From positions 1,178,001-1,242,000 of the forward strand of contig JBBELK010000030.1 of assembly GCA_037783545.1 (NCBI GenBank): a DNA stretch of 64,000 bases, read 5' to 3'. Positions 1-10,940 of the stretch are shown in pieces (position 1 is the first letter of the stretch; each line of letters opens with the position of its first letter). The stretch is from Henricia sp. BOLD:AAB3569. Its lineage: Eukaryota > Echinodermata > Asteroidea > Spinulosida > Echinasteridae. The notes under the pieces were generated by a model. That model was not told where the DNA came from, searched no databases, and saw nothing but the letters and a program-made list of their open reading frames with translations. A program made the translations under genes and the position numbers.

Positions 1-83
1 GCAAGAAAGGTAAATTATTAAGAGCCAAAAATGATCTCTGAAATAGGTTTCGAGAAAAAAAATAATACTTTTTCTCATTTAAA

Positions 84-345
84 TATAGTATACATGATTG
101 GTAAACTGTTACAAACAGTTTTATCCCCCTGTGTGATTGAAGATATGCATGATTAAAACCAACCTGAGCAAAAACCAGCTCCGTACTTCGTCTAACTTTT
201 GAGAAAACAGTCAAAAAAGGGTTTGCAGTCATTTTGCCCTAAAACCACTTCGCCCTTAACCATTTCGTCCTGAACCACGGCCTGTGCACGAAGTTGTTTT
301 TGGGCGAAGTAGCGTTTGGGCGATGTAGTGTTTGGACGAAAACGT
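84..345 (+). repeat. Dispersed repeat R1, copy 1, with a GGGCGAAGTGG motif array
   Basis: The block starting at TAGTATACATGATTGGTAAA recurs at 9540 and 32940, nearly unchanged over about 140 bases. Past about 225 it becomes an array of degenerate motifs (CCACTTCGCCC on one side, GGGCGAAGTGG on the other), giving a foldback arrangement. I see no coding potential. It looks like a non-autonomous DNA element, but no clear target duplication was found. Confidence 0.75.
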
Positions 346-603
346 AGCCGATTGGAACTGTGTTGAAATTTTAAAAAGTCTACACGGGGTGGAACCGTGT
401 AGATTTCGACACGGGTCGGACGTTCAAAGTGTGAAAAGGCCTTAGGACAGTTAGAACAACTTCTACCTTCCATTTGAGTTTTACAAGGTTTTTCCAATCA
501 AATGGTGATTACAATTTTGGGACACTTTCACAAGACACTTTCAGGGCATTTTCACAAGAAATGTTTTTATTTTACCAGGTCAACATATTTCCTTTCCCCC
601 CAG

Positions 604-844
604 GTGTCTTTCCTTCAGCGAGTCCAGTCTAAAGTCGCCAACACCCACACCAAGTCTGAGGTGCAGAAATCTCTCTTTGATCGCATGCAGTCACGGTTCT
701 TTGCCAAATCCCCCAAGGCTGCAGCGCAATCCTCCAATTGCGTGCTACCGGATGTGTCTAGTCTTGAGGAGACCTTCTGCAAGTCCGAATATGAAATCCC
801 CATGGAATCTGTCCAGAGGTTTGCGGCAAGATCGCCTCTAATTG
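604..844 (+). CDS. Internal coding exon of a plus-strand gene of unknown function
   Basis: The exon follows a strong pyrimidine tract ending in CCCCCCAG and closes at a G|GTGAGT donor. It is open throughout (80 codons plus one base, ending in phase 1). The product starts VSFLQRVQSKV and is a basic, Ser- and Lys-rich helical stretch ending RFAARSPLI. No domain is recognised. The trailing G joins in frame to the exon at 23402 (G+TT = Val) or to the symmetric exon at 7841. The upstream part of the gene lies outside the window. Alternatively it could belong to a separate neighbouring gene, because no transcript evidence links it across 22 kb; the matching phase is the only link. Function unknown. 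Confidence 0.7.
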
Positions 845-1023
845 GTGAGTGATTGGCTGCCTTAAAAAAAGGAAATCACAGATTAAGAATCTTTAGGGAA
901 TCTGCAACTCCTGCTATCTTTGTGTTATGGGTCATTCCAAGAAAACAGGACACAGGGTCCCCCTTACATAATATTACACTTCTGGATCTTTTATAAATAC
1001 ATGGCTTAATGATTACCATCAGT

Positions 1024-1602
1024 ATAGACCATTCCCAGGACGCCTTTCCGTACATGTCCACCATTGCTGGGTACTCTTTTTCCAGTGCATAGCTGTGTGT
1101 TTTACTTTGTTGTTAAATCGAACACCGAGCATCCATGGCGTGCGCAACGCGCTTTTCGCACACACAAATTCACACTGAGCCTCCTTTGCGCATGATTGCC
1201 ACACGCACCACTCTGAGAAAAAGCGATGGAATTTTGAATAAAATGATGCACTGAAAATTACTGAATTTTAAAAACACTTACCATCCAAGCTAATTCTGTG
1301 GAGGGAATTTGGCGTGAAACAACGCAACGAAAACCACAAAATTGGCTTGGACATATTGGACGGAAAGTGCTTACATAATTAAGTGATTTTCAGTGCATTG
1401 TTTCACTCAAAAGTCCCTTCATATAGCTTTGTATTAAAGCGATGTGCGTCGCAATTACGCGCGCGCGAAAGGCTCAGTGTAAACTGTTCGAAGTGACGAC
1501 ACAATGAGCATCATCACATAACGCATGTAGTTCATGCACTGGCCGCGTCCCAGCTATGGCGGACACACAGGGACGGTTTCCATGGTAATCGGAAAGGTCT
1601 AC
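1024..1602. mobile_element. MITE A, copy 1 (interrupted by a MITE B)
   Basis: The ends are inverted repeats beginning TAGACC(A/T)TTCC. Inner arms share GCCATAGCTGGG-type and TTGTTAAATCGAACA-type blocks with the copies at 6772-7062 and 52843-53104. The element holds no open frame and is interrupted by another inverted-repeat element at 1169-1486. It lies in an intron of the plus-strand gene. Confidence 0.75.
1169..1486. mobile_element. MITE B, copy 1, nested in MITE A
   Basis: The ends are ATTCACACTGAGCC and its inverse GGCTCAGTGTAAAC. The arms carry AAAGCGAYG and a shared centre (GTGAAACAACGC, AAACCACAAAAT) also found at 15981-16220, 20254-20453 and partly at 61810-61965. It has no coding capacity and is younger than the MITE A that hosts it. 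Confidence 0.75.
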
Positions 1603-1996
1603 AGAAGAAGCATATGACTTCAAGCAACACATTTTATTTGATCGAATATTCAAATAATTGGCATATAATTTTTTTTAGAAATTTTACAGGATTTTCTTTC
1701 AAAAATCGTGACAACCTAAAACCATTTTTACAAATGCTTAAAAATGTCACTCTGGGTCCTGTTTGTATGGAAATACCCATATCATACAACATTTTGCAGC
1801 AAGATTGGTGCAGTATATTTGTTACTGATTCGTGCATACAATCTTTGATTGGCTTTACAGGAAAACGTTTTTAGAGATAGGACCTTGTATGCATGTAATC
1901 CCTGAATACAGCTTAAATATCTCAGTAAACTTGACCCTTTTTCCAAAAGTCTTATTTGTTGATGACCTATCATAAGACTGGTTGCATCCTACACTA

Positions 1997-2356
1997 CTAT
2001 TATTATTATTATTATTTCTTTCTGGTATTCATACCAAGGATTCCTCAATAGTGCTCATTGCACTGTCACTCGCAAGCATGAGGAAACCCATGAAGAATTG
2101 GAATTAGAAATGGCCAGAGACACCGTGGAATATCCCCTTGCTCTTTACGAAAGAATGCTCTGGGATCTTTAGAGTGCGTTACCATTACCTAACACACTGG
2201 ACCAACGGCTTTACATCCCTTCCGAAGGATGGAGCAAGCGTAGTTGAGTGCCTTGCCCAAGGGCACAGGTACCGCAGCCGGATTTGAACCCGCAACCCCA
2301 AGTTTTCACCCATGATTGCGAGTCAATGACCCAAACCACTCGGCCACGGTTGGCCT
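1997..2356 (-). mobile_element. tRNA-derived SINE, family S1, copy a
   Basis: On the minus strand the head reads GGCCGAGTGGTTTGGGTCAT (A-box type) and then GGGTTCAAATCC (B box). A conserved body follows (GGCAAGGCACTCAAC, CTTCATGGGTTTCCTC) and the element ends in an ATT microsatellite tail at 1997-2018. The same element occurs at 21562, 23812, 24879 and 46382. It is an RNA polymerase III type retroposon with no coding capacity. Confidence 0.88.
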
Positions 2357-2861
2357 ACAATTAACGCACAGCCTGAACCACTAGTTTTCAAACTTTTTGG
2401 CCGGCTTCCAAGATCTGTTATGCTCTCTTGAATGATATCACCAAGGATTATTTTATCGCAGTGCATTCTGGCATGTCTTAACCATGCATTTTTGTCTACT
2501 CTATGACCATCTCATCCTCCTTCCTGCAAATGTTACATTTCACCCAGAGGAAGCAGGGAATTCCCCCAGTTTGCGAACCACGAGCCATGACCATATACTC
2601 TCTAATTAATTCCACTTACCTTTTCCTGTCTTGAAGTGCTTTTCTTTCACTCATCACTGAACATAAACTTTAAACTTCCTTCCAGGTAGTTTTTATTAGA
2701 GAAAATCTGTAACAAAAACAACATTTTGGAACTGATTTAAAAATTGGATTAAGGATGTTGCCATGGGCATGATTTCATGGGCATGACTACTTCTACAGAA
2801 ACATTTACTGTAACAGGAAACGTCATCTCCATTCTTGACATTAGTATCATATGTCACCAAA

Positions 2862-2912
2862 ATCCTCCTTCCCCTTCCCCTTCCCCTCCCCCTCCCCCAC
2901 CCCCCGGCCCCC
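2862..2912. repeat. Pyrimidine-rich tract
   Basis: An almost pure C/T run (CCTTCCCCTTCC type) on the plus strand, purine on the minus. It is a simple-sequence tract just before a dispersed element; the surrounding 2360-2960 holds nothing else that I can support. Confidence 0.8.
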
Positions 2913-3074
2913 TTGCTAAAAAAAATCCTGATAATTCCCACATTGTCCCTTGATAATCAACCCCAAAAGGCCCTCTCACACACGGGCATGAGTTGGCATA
3001 TGAGCTTCAACTGAGTTGGCAAATTTCGGAAACTCGGGACATCTCGTGGGACAACTCGCGATAATTCATGTAAA

Positions 3075-3180
3075 GCAGGCCTCCCACTGTGCGATTTTTG
3101 CCACAAATTAGGTACAATCGCACCAAATCGTACCTAATCATGGGTATTTCGTGGCAAAAATCACACAGTGGGAGGCCCGC
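3075..3180. mobile_element. 106-base hairpin MITE nested in element C
   Basis: A near-perfect inverted repeat. The left arm GCAGGCCTCCCACTGTG and GATTTTTGCCAC matches the right arm GTGGCAAAAATC and CACAGTGGGAGGCC, with a short spacer. It interrupts the CTCGTA array, so it is a later insertion. Confidence 0.85.
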
Positions 3181-3755
3181 TTATAACAAGGTGATAACTC
3201 GTACCAACTCATAGCAGCGTGCAACTCGTGGCAAAAATGTTAACGTGTTTAAAATTTCGGCCGAAGTTGCCAACTCGCGAGCAACTTGTACCAAACACGT
3301 GCAACTCTTGGCAAACTCATGCAACTCGTGTATAATTTGTAGGCCACTCATAGAACTCATAGCAAACTTGTATAGCACTGTATCACTGGGTTTGGTATAG
3401 AGTTTGAATCAAGTTGTACAAATGGTCTATGAGTTATAAAAGTTCACGCCCGAGTTACAAGAGTCGGTGAAATTCCAGATGGTTTGGCGGCAAATGGTGA
3501 AGTTGGCTATTAACTCGTACCAAACTTGTAGCACACTTGTAACTACACTCGCAGTAATTAATTCAGTTAATTCATAAAACTCATAGTACACTCGGGAAAC
3601 TTGTACCATGGGCTCGTATCAAATTTGTAACTGACTCGTACCAAAATCTAAAAACTTGTAACTAACTCGTACACTTGTAGTATACTCGTAGACATTGTGA
3701 TGCCAAGGGTTAAATTTACTTAGAGTTTCCCAAATTTGCCCAGCCCCCTTGCACA

Positions 3756-3774
3756 CCCCCCCCCCCCCCCCCCC
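3756..3774. repeat. Poly-C run
   Basis: An uninterrupted run of about 19 C residues inside element C, next to further C-rich sequence. Confidence 0.95.
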
Positions 3775-4194
3775 ACCCCCCAAATAAAATCCTGACAATT
3801 CCCATGGCTTTGGTATAATTCCCATGGGTTTGGTGTAGAGTTTGAATTAAGTTGTACAAATGGTCTACGAGTTATAAGAGTTCACGCCCGAGTTACAAGA
3901 GTCGGTGAAATTCCAGATGGTTTGGCGGCAAATGGTGAAGTTGGATATTAACTCGTAGCACACTCGTAACTTACTCGCAGTAAGCTCGGGAAGCTCGTGA
4001 CCTACTTGGGAAACTCCTGCCTAGTACACTTGGGACAACTCGTACCAGGCTCGCATCAAAATAAATAAACTTGTAACTAATTCGTATGCTCGTAGTATGA
4101 TGCCAAGGGTTAAATTTATCAAGAGTTTCCCAAATATGACAACTCTTGAACTGCCTTTCACCCGAAATGTTTACATGTTTGAGAGAGCCTTTAG

Positions 4195-4932
4195 CTAATT
4201 CTAGACTATTGTATATGATGAAACATACAATTATCATTTTATAAGTATTGTGAAAATTATCAGATTTTCTGCAAAAATTCCATCTTTTCTACCCGAGTGG
4301 GAGAGAGTGTCATCACCCAATCAATTAGTATCCAGGAGGGTATTTATAAGCAACTTCCTCTTACAAACAACTGGAAGAGTGAGAAAAGAGCATTGAAGCT
4401 TTTCATGGACTAATTAATTTGTGACTCAAAGTACGTGCTGGCCAAGCTGGTTCAGGAAATGGTCGATTATTTTCATACAAATGTAAATTAAATCTGTACA
4501 GAAACAAATCAGATTCAAGAGCGGGTGTGTGCATAATAACTGTCCAAAACAAAAGTTTCAGAAGTGTACGAAAATGCATATAATGTTACTGCACACACAC
4601 TGAACTTGATTTTGCACTATGTGCATGACATGTATATTTATGCTTTGATATTTTTTTAACGGCCAAGGTTTAAGGAAAAATAACCATCTAAAGAAGCTCC
4701 TATATAAAAACATTATCTGGTTCCGCGCCTCCTAATTACATGTATGTGCATTAATATTACTTTTTTACTCATTAAATTAAACTGCTCGGTGGAAATCTCA
4801 ATTTAAAATCCCAAAAGCATGCTTTCCGCTTTAACAGTGCATTAATAAAGTACAAGGGCTTTAAAGTTTTCTTACTTGGCACTTTATATGTTACCGGAAC
4901 ACTTCATTTAACCTAACAGGTTTTTTTGCTTT
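4195..4932. other. Intronic stretch without recognised features
   Basis: AT-rich sequence with stops in all frames. I see no exon, RNA gene or clear repeat here. Confidence 0.6.
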
Positions 4933-5513
4933 AAAGGGCCCACATGGCATGTTAAACTACTTTATGCTTTTTGTCTTTCCTTCATATGATGGATTACTCA
5001 TTTAGCAAGAAATTACAATATTGTTCGTTTTGATGTAAAATTAATAGAAGGTAGCCTTTTACAACTTTGAAGATTTCATATTGCAGTAAATCACAGAAAG
5101 AGGGCGCTGTTCAGAGGGCGCTGTTCTGAGTGCATCACTTCAGGAAGACACAAGGCAAAAGTAAAGAAAAAACATAAGACTTGAAGTTGGAGTTGCGGCA
5201 ATTTGCTGCAGTACGTATACCCCCAGTTTTGTCATGGCTTACAGCCATGGATTACAAAAGTTTCAGAAAGTTTGAGAAAAAAAGTGGAATCTTTTGTGTA
5301 TGGTTGAATATGATTTCCCAGTGTTTGCCTCCTGTGACACCACAACCCTGGTCATGAATATGCATATTCATATATTAACATAAAAGCTAAAAACCTTTGT
5401 TTTAATCCCCAAAACAAGCTCCAAATAGGATTTTGATGACTGTAACTGAGAGAGTAGTTTCATAGCATAGGTTTCATTGATACAAATCCCAAATCATGGG
5501 CCCTTTAACTCTC
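4933..5513 (+). mobile_element. Dispersed element H, copy 1
   Basis: About 580 bases bounded by AAAGGGCCCA left and GGGCCCTTTA right, repeated in reverse at 59195-59770. The two share blocks such as AGAGGGCGCTG, CAAAACAAGCTCCAAATAGG and CATGAATATGCATATTCAT. A fragment of the right end recurs at 40014-40112. Non-coding; probably a non-autonomous DNA element. Confidence 0.75.
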
Positions 5514-5587
5514 GTTAAAGTGTCTTCTAAAGCACTAATGTGGCACATTTGTGTTAGAACAGTACATGGTACATGTACTGACAGAAA

Positions 5588-5690
5588 AATGTGACAGGTA
5601 CTATTTCGGGGTGAGGGAAGGGGACTTGAAAAATAGTATCTATAGCTCGAACTATGAAAATGTTGACAACTAGGCCTTCAGATCATACGT
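5588..5690. mobile_element. Element I fragment
   Basis: Matches the centre and one end of the inverted-repeat family at 10047, 39571 and 48045 (TATTTCGGGGTGAGGG, GACTTGAAAAATA, GAAAATGTTGACAAC). Only a partial arm survives. Confidence 0.6.
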
Positions 5691-5852
5691 ACACACCCTG
5701 CTTTTTCCTCCTTTGTATATGAAGTGCTTATCTACACATAATAAAGGCCAATAAATTTTCTCAAACTCACAATTCAAAAACTATATACATTCAAAATCAT
5801 CATGTAGCCAAATGTGGTGCGCACTCTTTAAGCATTTCACACTTAATTGGAT

Positions 5853-6330
5853 ATTAAAAGTAGGTTTGGCCAGTTTTAAACATACGTTTAAAACCGGATA
5901 GGGTCCTGGGCACTGATAGTGGCCCAAGCCGAAGGCTGCGGTAAAACTCACCAAAATTAGCTCGTCGTTTTGCCATGTTTTGCATTCACTTTCTACACCC
6001 ACAGTGACAACACCGCATTCGTACAATAACTGCTAGCTGTGCGTCGATATGTTTTTGTTCGATCACGTGCGTTACACATAATGCAAGCGTGTTCTACGCG
6101 CACGTACACGACTGTGTATTTGTCACAGTGCACAATTTGCTTTCGGGAGCGTGCAGTTTCTGTGTGCATGTGCGTGTTCCATACACGCCGACCAGAGCGC
6201 GGGCACAGCCGCTATATAGCCAGGTTCAAAAGTGTTTAAGACTGACTGTGCCTTTATCGCTTGTTTAAATAACTGGCCACATGATGTGCTTTCAGCCAAT
6301 ATATAGGGATGCGTGAACTGTCTAAGGTAT
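5853..6330. mobile_element. Dispersed element K, copy 1
   Basis: Shares TTTGGCCAGTTTTAAACATA, TTTCTGTGTGCATGTGCGTG, GAGCGCGGGCACA and AGCCAATATATAGGGATGCG with 58424-58740. The central part is unusually CpG- and CACG-rich against the AT-rich surroundings. No credible coding frame. Confidence 0.65.
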
Positions 6331-6771
6331 TTATAAATATGAATTTAAGAATTTGTAAACTGGTACAAACCAAAATAAACTGACTTGTGAATTGATTCGG
6401 TAAAACTCTGCCGGCCAATTTGTAATGACAACATTTCAAGGAGGCAGACATATGCCTGAACATTAACTTGAAAAAGCAAGTATTTATTCTGGATCTTTCT
6501 TTCCCTCCCTGGCAACGAAAGAATGTAAGATAACTCAGATTGCCTGTGGTTGTGTTTCTCTAATTCCAAAAAGAATTCAGGACTTTGTGGGCTAATATTA
6601 CCAACCTGATTCATCATGGTATAGGAATGTTGTAAGATATATCCTTGAACAAGTCAGGCCTTTGCATGTTGTGTGAAGTAGAATCAATTGTAAGTCAATT
6701 AATTGCCAAGAAGAATATTGCTTGTATGTTAGTTGTTATGGCATTTTTGGCAACTAATGGTCTTTATGCTA

Positions 6772-7062
6772 TCTATACACCAATCCGAGGAGCAAAGTCA
6801 TGGTCCGTGTACGTCCGCCATAGCTGGGGGCCATCCAGTGCCATGAACTGAGGGTTTTGTGTTGATGATATGCTGTTACATTATGTTGTCACTTCGAACA
6901 ACTTTGCGCGTTTATTTGCTTGCGAAGCCTGTGTACGCGTACGCGTTGTGCGCTGTTCGATTTAACAACAAGACAAAGCGCCCAGTCCATGGCAGTGGAT
7001 GGCCCCCAGTAATGGCGGACTTGCAGGGAAGGAGTCCTTAGCAACCGGATTCGTCTATACCA
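6772..7062. mobile_element. MITE A, copy 2
   Basis: Arms carry TCCGCCATAGCTGGGGGCCA and its inverse TGGCCCCCAGTAATGGCGGA, with ends TCTATACACCAATCCG and CCGGATTCGTCTATA. It is uninterrupted, and so shows the full element of about 290 bases that is broken up at 1024-1602. Confidence 0.82.
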
Positions 7063-7069
7063 TAGGTAT

Positions 7070-7830
7070 TAACTTTATTTTATCAACTCGTAATGAAAAA
7101 AAGAGATGCAGTTTTGGAAGTGAGAGGAAAAACTCCCAGGGAAATCTTTCAAGGAATTGTGTTATTAGCTGTTAAAGTTTCTGAAGAGAGCATTAAAGTA
7201 GCTTCTTCAGATTTTCTCGAAAAAGGATTTTGTTTTAACTCTAAACAGTCATATAAAATGCCTCCCCAAAATACCACCCATCAGGGAGAAAAAAAGAGAA
7301 GAAATTTCCAATTTGGATGTGGAAGCACTACACTGTTTAATGTATTAGGATAATTTAGTTCACAAAACATGAGTGGTTTTTTTTTACGATATCCTTAGAA
7401 ATATATGTGGATTAGGAGCGCAAAAATTCAGATTGGTAACATTGACAAAAATATGACAAACGATCGATATAGGCCCAGCTATGGTATGGTATCAAAATCT
7501 CAACACTCGCGTGGGAAAATTGCGGGCTCACTGAAATGTGATCTGGACATGCTCCTTTAACACTATAAGGTCTTAACTATGTCATAACTTGCTTAACATC
7601 ATGCAAACTTTATTAACATCGCTACACAAAAGATAATTGATTTTACAACAGCTAGCTACTATACACAGCATCACACTATCTACCCAAGTCAGTGACCTTA
7701 TTTGCATATTATATTCTTGACATCACCTAAGCAGTCTTGGCCTAGCTAAAGTTGAATTCTATTCAAGACAAGTATTTGATGTGTTCGACTGTTTCTCCTT
7801 GAGTTGGTAGAATTTCTGAGATTCTTTGCA
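7070..7830. other. Intronic stretch without recognised genes
   Basis: A small plus-strand open frame at 7093-7353 has no splice context or recognisable family. A terminus resembling the element at 19360 (ATGCTCCTTTAA) appears near 7550. Nothing else can be supported. Confidence 0.5.
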
Positions 7831-7840
7831 GTCTTTATAG

Positions 7841-7957
7841 GTTGGGTCTGTATAGACGTATCGTTAGAGATGTCATTTTTGTTCAGCCTACCTCAACGCT
7901 TATACATGTTCATCCAGAGCATATTCTACACGCAGGACCAGTGGTCCCCAAAAGAGG
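7841..7957 (+). CDS. Probable coding exon, candidate alternative first exon (version 1)
   Basis: The sequence runs from TTTGCAGTCTTTATAG to GAGG|GTGAGA, with an open frame of exactly 39 codons in phase 1-1. It can therefore be spliced between 844 and 23402 without changing frame, or serve as a first exon from the ATG at 7870. The Met-led segment (MSFLFSLPQRLYMFIQ, ending SPKE) has the pattern M-x-F, LP-x-R, FI, D, E. The exon at 19222 shows the same pattern, with the same phase-1 exit. The segment is hydrophobic/amphipathic and could lie on a membrane surface (inference). No known domain is recognised. Whether it is internal or first cannot be decided without transcripts. Confidence 0.55.
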
Positions 7958-8054
7958 GTGAGATATGTTATGTTTATGTGTATGTTTATATGATCTTGAA
8001 AAGCATAGAAAATCATTAATAGAATCTTTAATCACTGAGCCTCATAGGCCTGTG

Positions 8055-8515
8055 CATTTTCGAATAATTTACTATTTGAAAAATCGGTTTCATTTTCGTT
8101 TGAATATTCAATATTCGATGCGTGAATTTTTTCCTAAGATTTTAACAAAAAAGTTTGCCGTGAAATTAATTGATTTTGGCACATCCGAACTCACAGCTCA
8201 CAGGAATACAGCAGCCTTTTTATTGCCGAATTTGTCAGCTCAAAAAATAATCTGTTCTTAAACTATAGACTTTATGTTGTAACTCGCCCTAAGAGGTTTG
8301 CAGAAATTATCGTTGGCCTATAGTACACTGGACTCGTGGTTGGACGCTAATATGACATCAAATTAAGCAGCCGTTTTGGCAAAGGAAAAAGGTTTTTTAC
8401 TTCTTCCTAGCTGAAAGACACGTTTGGTTTGGAGTGGTAAAAAGCACATACTGAATATTCGAAATGCTATTCGAATATTTGATGGACGACCGAATATTTG
8501 AATATTTGATTCTTT
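8055..8515. repeat. Inverted AT-rich region with CGAATATT motifs
   Basis: Clusters of GAATATTCAATATTCG at the left and ATTCGAATATTTG at the right face each other across about 300 bases. This resembles an inverted-repeat element with degraded arms. Coding potential is absent. Confidence 0.45.
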
Positions 8516-8519
8516 ATTA

Positions 8520-9035
8520 GCTACAGCTCAGCTCGTATATCATCAATGTGTCCGAGGTCTCGCTGTCACTATTGTTTAAAATACTTTTTATTCAATAAGT
8601 ATTCCTCAAAATGTGAGACATTGATTTTGAATATGCGGTTTCCAAATGTAAAACTGGACCGTAAAATCAAAATAAAATCTCCAACAATCTGGATTTACCG
8701 TATGTTCCGTACACTATTTTCAAATCATCAACAAGTCATGCATGATGTGTTTTATAGGCGAGTCTTTCCACGGTAAAGGGGGCATTTTGGCAACACAGAC
8801 AATATTTTCCAGAAAATACATTTGTCTGGTCTCAAAATAAAATAAATAAGTTTCAGTTGTTCTGAAGAGATAACTAGGCCCAAAAAGGGTTACAAATAGT
8901 CTGACAACATGACTTTCTAAAAACCCTGTGTACAAATTTCAAATATACGCTCGTAACCGGGACGGCCTAAAATGTAACACAAGTGTTATGAAAATCCTAC
9001 AAACTTTAACAAGAAAAAGTTTAGTTTAAATGATG
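8520..9035. other. Intronic stretch without recognised features
   Basis: No exon, RNA gene or clear repeat is seen here; open frames are short and without splice context. Confidence 0.55.
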
Positions 9036-9039
9036 AATT

Positions 9040-9135
9040 TAATCTGAACCACTGGACTTACTTAGTTTTGCGAGTGGCAACATTTCACGTCCTATCCAGG
9101 ACGCATCATCAGGCCGACTGATGTTTCGGCGATCT
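9040..9135 (-). mobile_element. Penelope-like element terminal fragment with a hammerhead-like core
   Basis: On the minus strand the sequence reads CTGATGA, then a six-base stem GCGTCC / GGACGT around a TGGATA loop, then GAAA. This is the conserved core order of a hammerhead ribozyme (9112 down to 9083). It is followed by TTGCCACTCGCAAAACTAAG and then CAGTGGTTCAG. Penelope-like retroelements are known to carry hammerhead motifs in their terminal repeats, and CCGAAACATCAG just before the core also fits such an end. The flanking stems are imperfect, so activity is doubtful. No reverse transcriptase lies beside it. Confidence 0.5.
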
Positions 9136-9539
9136 TTGTTTAGGGACCTAGCTATAGCTGTGACGAGTTGGTAATGTCACAGGTCAAGGAGTTTGTGGAG
9201 CCAAACCTCTTCGGAAAAATTTTACTTCTTTAATTCTGCAACTGAATAAAGCAAACAAGCCTGATTCAGTAATTCGTCCTGACATGCATTAGCTCTGTAA
9301 TATTCGATTACAGTCTTTTTGAGCATTTCCTTTCTGAAAAAGCTACTCTGCTGGTTTTACCCACCCTAACCTTTACTTTATCCATTCAATTTAAAATGAG
9401 CAAAATTTCAATTAATATTAACAAGTTTTAAATTGTCACACTTACATTTAGAAGATAGCACTAGTTTATTGAATCATTCCCATCAATCCTTGGGTACTAT
9501 AAACAAGTAAAAGTGTTACACAATGCTTATATACTTAAA

Positions 9540-9845
9540 GATAGTATACATGATTGGTAAACTGTTACAAATAGTTTTATCCCCCTGTGTGATTGAAGAT
9601 ATGCATGATTAAAACCAACCTGAGGAAAAACCAGCTCCGTACTTCATCTAACTTTTGAGAAAACAGTCAAAAAAGGGGTTTGCAATCATTTCGCCCTGAA
9701 CCACAGCCTGTGCAAGAAGCGGTTTTGGGGCGAAGTGGCATTTGGGCAATGTAGTGTTTGGACAAAGTAATTTGGGACGAAATGGCTCTCGGACGAAGTG
9801 GTTTGGGGCGAATTGGATTTTCGTCTCATGAGACGAAAACTAATT
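9540..9845 (+). repeat. Dispersed repeat R1, copy 2
   Basis: Same left block as 84 (ATAGTATACATGATTGG) followed by an expanded array of GGGCGAAGTGG / GGACGAAATGG units. It ends in TTTTCGTCTCATGAGACGAA, a short perfect palindrome. Confidence 0.75.
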
Positions 9846-10046
9846 GTCTTACTCATTTCTCAAAGACTATAGCACTTCAGACAAAACCATTTCAGGGGAT
9901 GTTTTCTACGGTCATCATGTTTATATTGTGTAAGTTAGGCGTAAACCTGAGAACATTTCTGGATTTCGAGATACTGCCTTTAAGGTAATCGTTCTTTGAT
10001 CTGAAGCCCGGTATATAAAAAAATAATAACTTCAAAAATGTCACGA

Positions 10047-10279
10047 TAAGGGGCGCATCTAAAGTTGTCAACATTTTCAAGGTTCTACAGAGTGCAGTAT
10101 TTTTCAAGACACCCCTCCCTCACCCCGAAATACTACTTTTTGTCACTACCATGAAATGTCAACATTTTTATACAGTGCATGTAAAGTCGTACACAGCCCC
10201 CCCCCCCCCCTCCCCCCACCCCCCCTCCCTACACTTTGTAGAACCGTGAAAAGTTGACAACTTTGCACGGCCCCTAAGG
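10047..10279. mobile_element. MITE I, copy 2
   Basis: Facing arms: GGGGCGCATCTAAAGTTGTC left and GACAACTTTGCACGGCCCCT right. Inner pairs are GTTCTACAGAGTGCAGTA / CTACACTTTGTAGAACCG. A C-rich run occupies the centre (10197-10226). Related copies lie at 5588, 39571 and 48045. Confidence 0.78.
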
Positions 10280-10940
10280 GGGACACTGTGTTGGCTATTT
10301 TAATGGAATGACCCACCTTCATACTGTTTATGAAGCCCTCAGAAGTCCTTGAGAGAAAAAAAAATACAAACATTAATCTACCGTATTAATGAGTGACAAA
10401 TAGCGCACATGCTTAATTTTTTGAAGAGGCTTCCCACGCAGGAAGTAAGGCATGGAAGAAATAATTATGAATAATTTTTGGCATTTTTTCTTGTGAATAT
10501 GATGACTAACACTAATTGAAGGGTGGCACAAAGGCTATCATAACTAATCAAGAATGTAATTCTAAAATTCCATACATGATGCTCCTAGATTAAAATGGTA
10601 AAAATCTCAGATTTGATTAAGAGTTGGTGAAGGAAAATCTTGTATAATAGGTAGAGTGACGTGTGATTTAGGATGCATCACTGAAATATAAGGAACAGAA
10701 GAAAACATCGACATCTCTTGCTGTCACTTTGCATGGGGCACTTGTTACTTGACGAGTGTATTTGTATTTCCGCTCTTTAATTGCGGTGGCTGTTTTGTCA
10801 AACTGATGAGGGAACTAACAATAATCCGAAAAATCATAATTTGGGTGCAGGCTTTATGTTGTTATGTGTTGCTATTGGACAAACTTAATATTAAGTCTTA
10901 TAGAGTTGTTTCAATTTTCCGAGAGAATTTGATTACCACC
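10280..10940. other. Region upstream of the GPCR gene
   Basis: No TATA box or other promoter signal can be supported. An in-frame upstream ATG at 10806 sits in a poor context and is treated as untranslated or unused. Confidence 0.4.

Larger units (their letters stand above)
2965..4194. mobile_element. Foldback-type element C built of CTCGTA motifs, copy 1
   Basis: The ends are inverted (AAAGGCCCTCTCA left, GAGAGAGCCTTT right). The 1.2 kb between them is filled with dozens of degenerate AACTCGTA/AACTTGTA units in both orientations. An internal block of about 150 bases is duplicated in direct orientation (3378-3540 and 3830-3965). A second copy lies at 52757-53200. There are no long open frames. 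Structurally it resembles echinoderm foldback (TU-like) transposons, whose arms are made of short repeats; that assignment is inference. Confidence 0.72.

Noticed and set aside
2250-2345. tRNA gene on the minus strand
   Set aside because: The A and B boxes belong to a SINE head present in several copies; it does not fold as a functional tRNA.
2965-4194. CRISPR-like or satellite array of CTCGTA units
   Set aside because: Units are too short, degenerate and in both orientations, and the block has inverted transposon ends in a eukaryotic setting.
7965-8261. A 98-residue plus-strand frame after the exon at 7841
   Set aside because: Starts beyond a good splice donor and runs into AT-rich inverted repeats; no similarity.
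10749-10940. A 64-codon N-terminal extension of the GPCR
   Set aside because: It begins with TTG. The only in-frame upstream ATG (10806) is in poor context, while 10941 has an ideal one and gives a normal receptor length.
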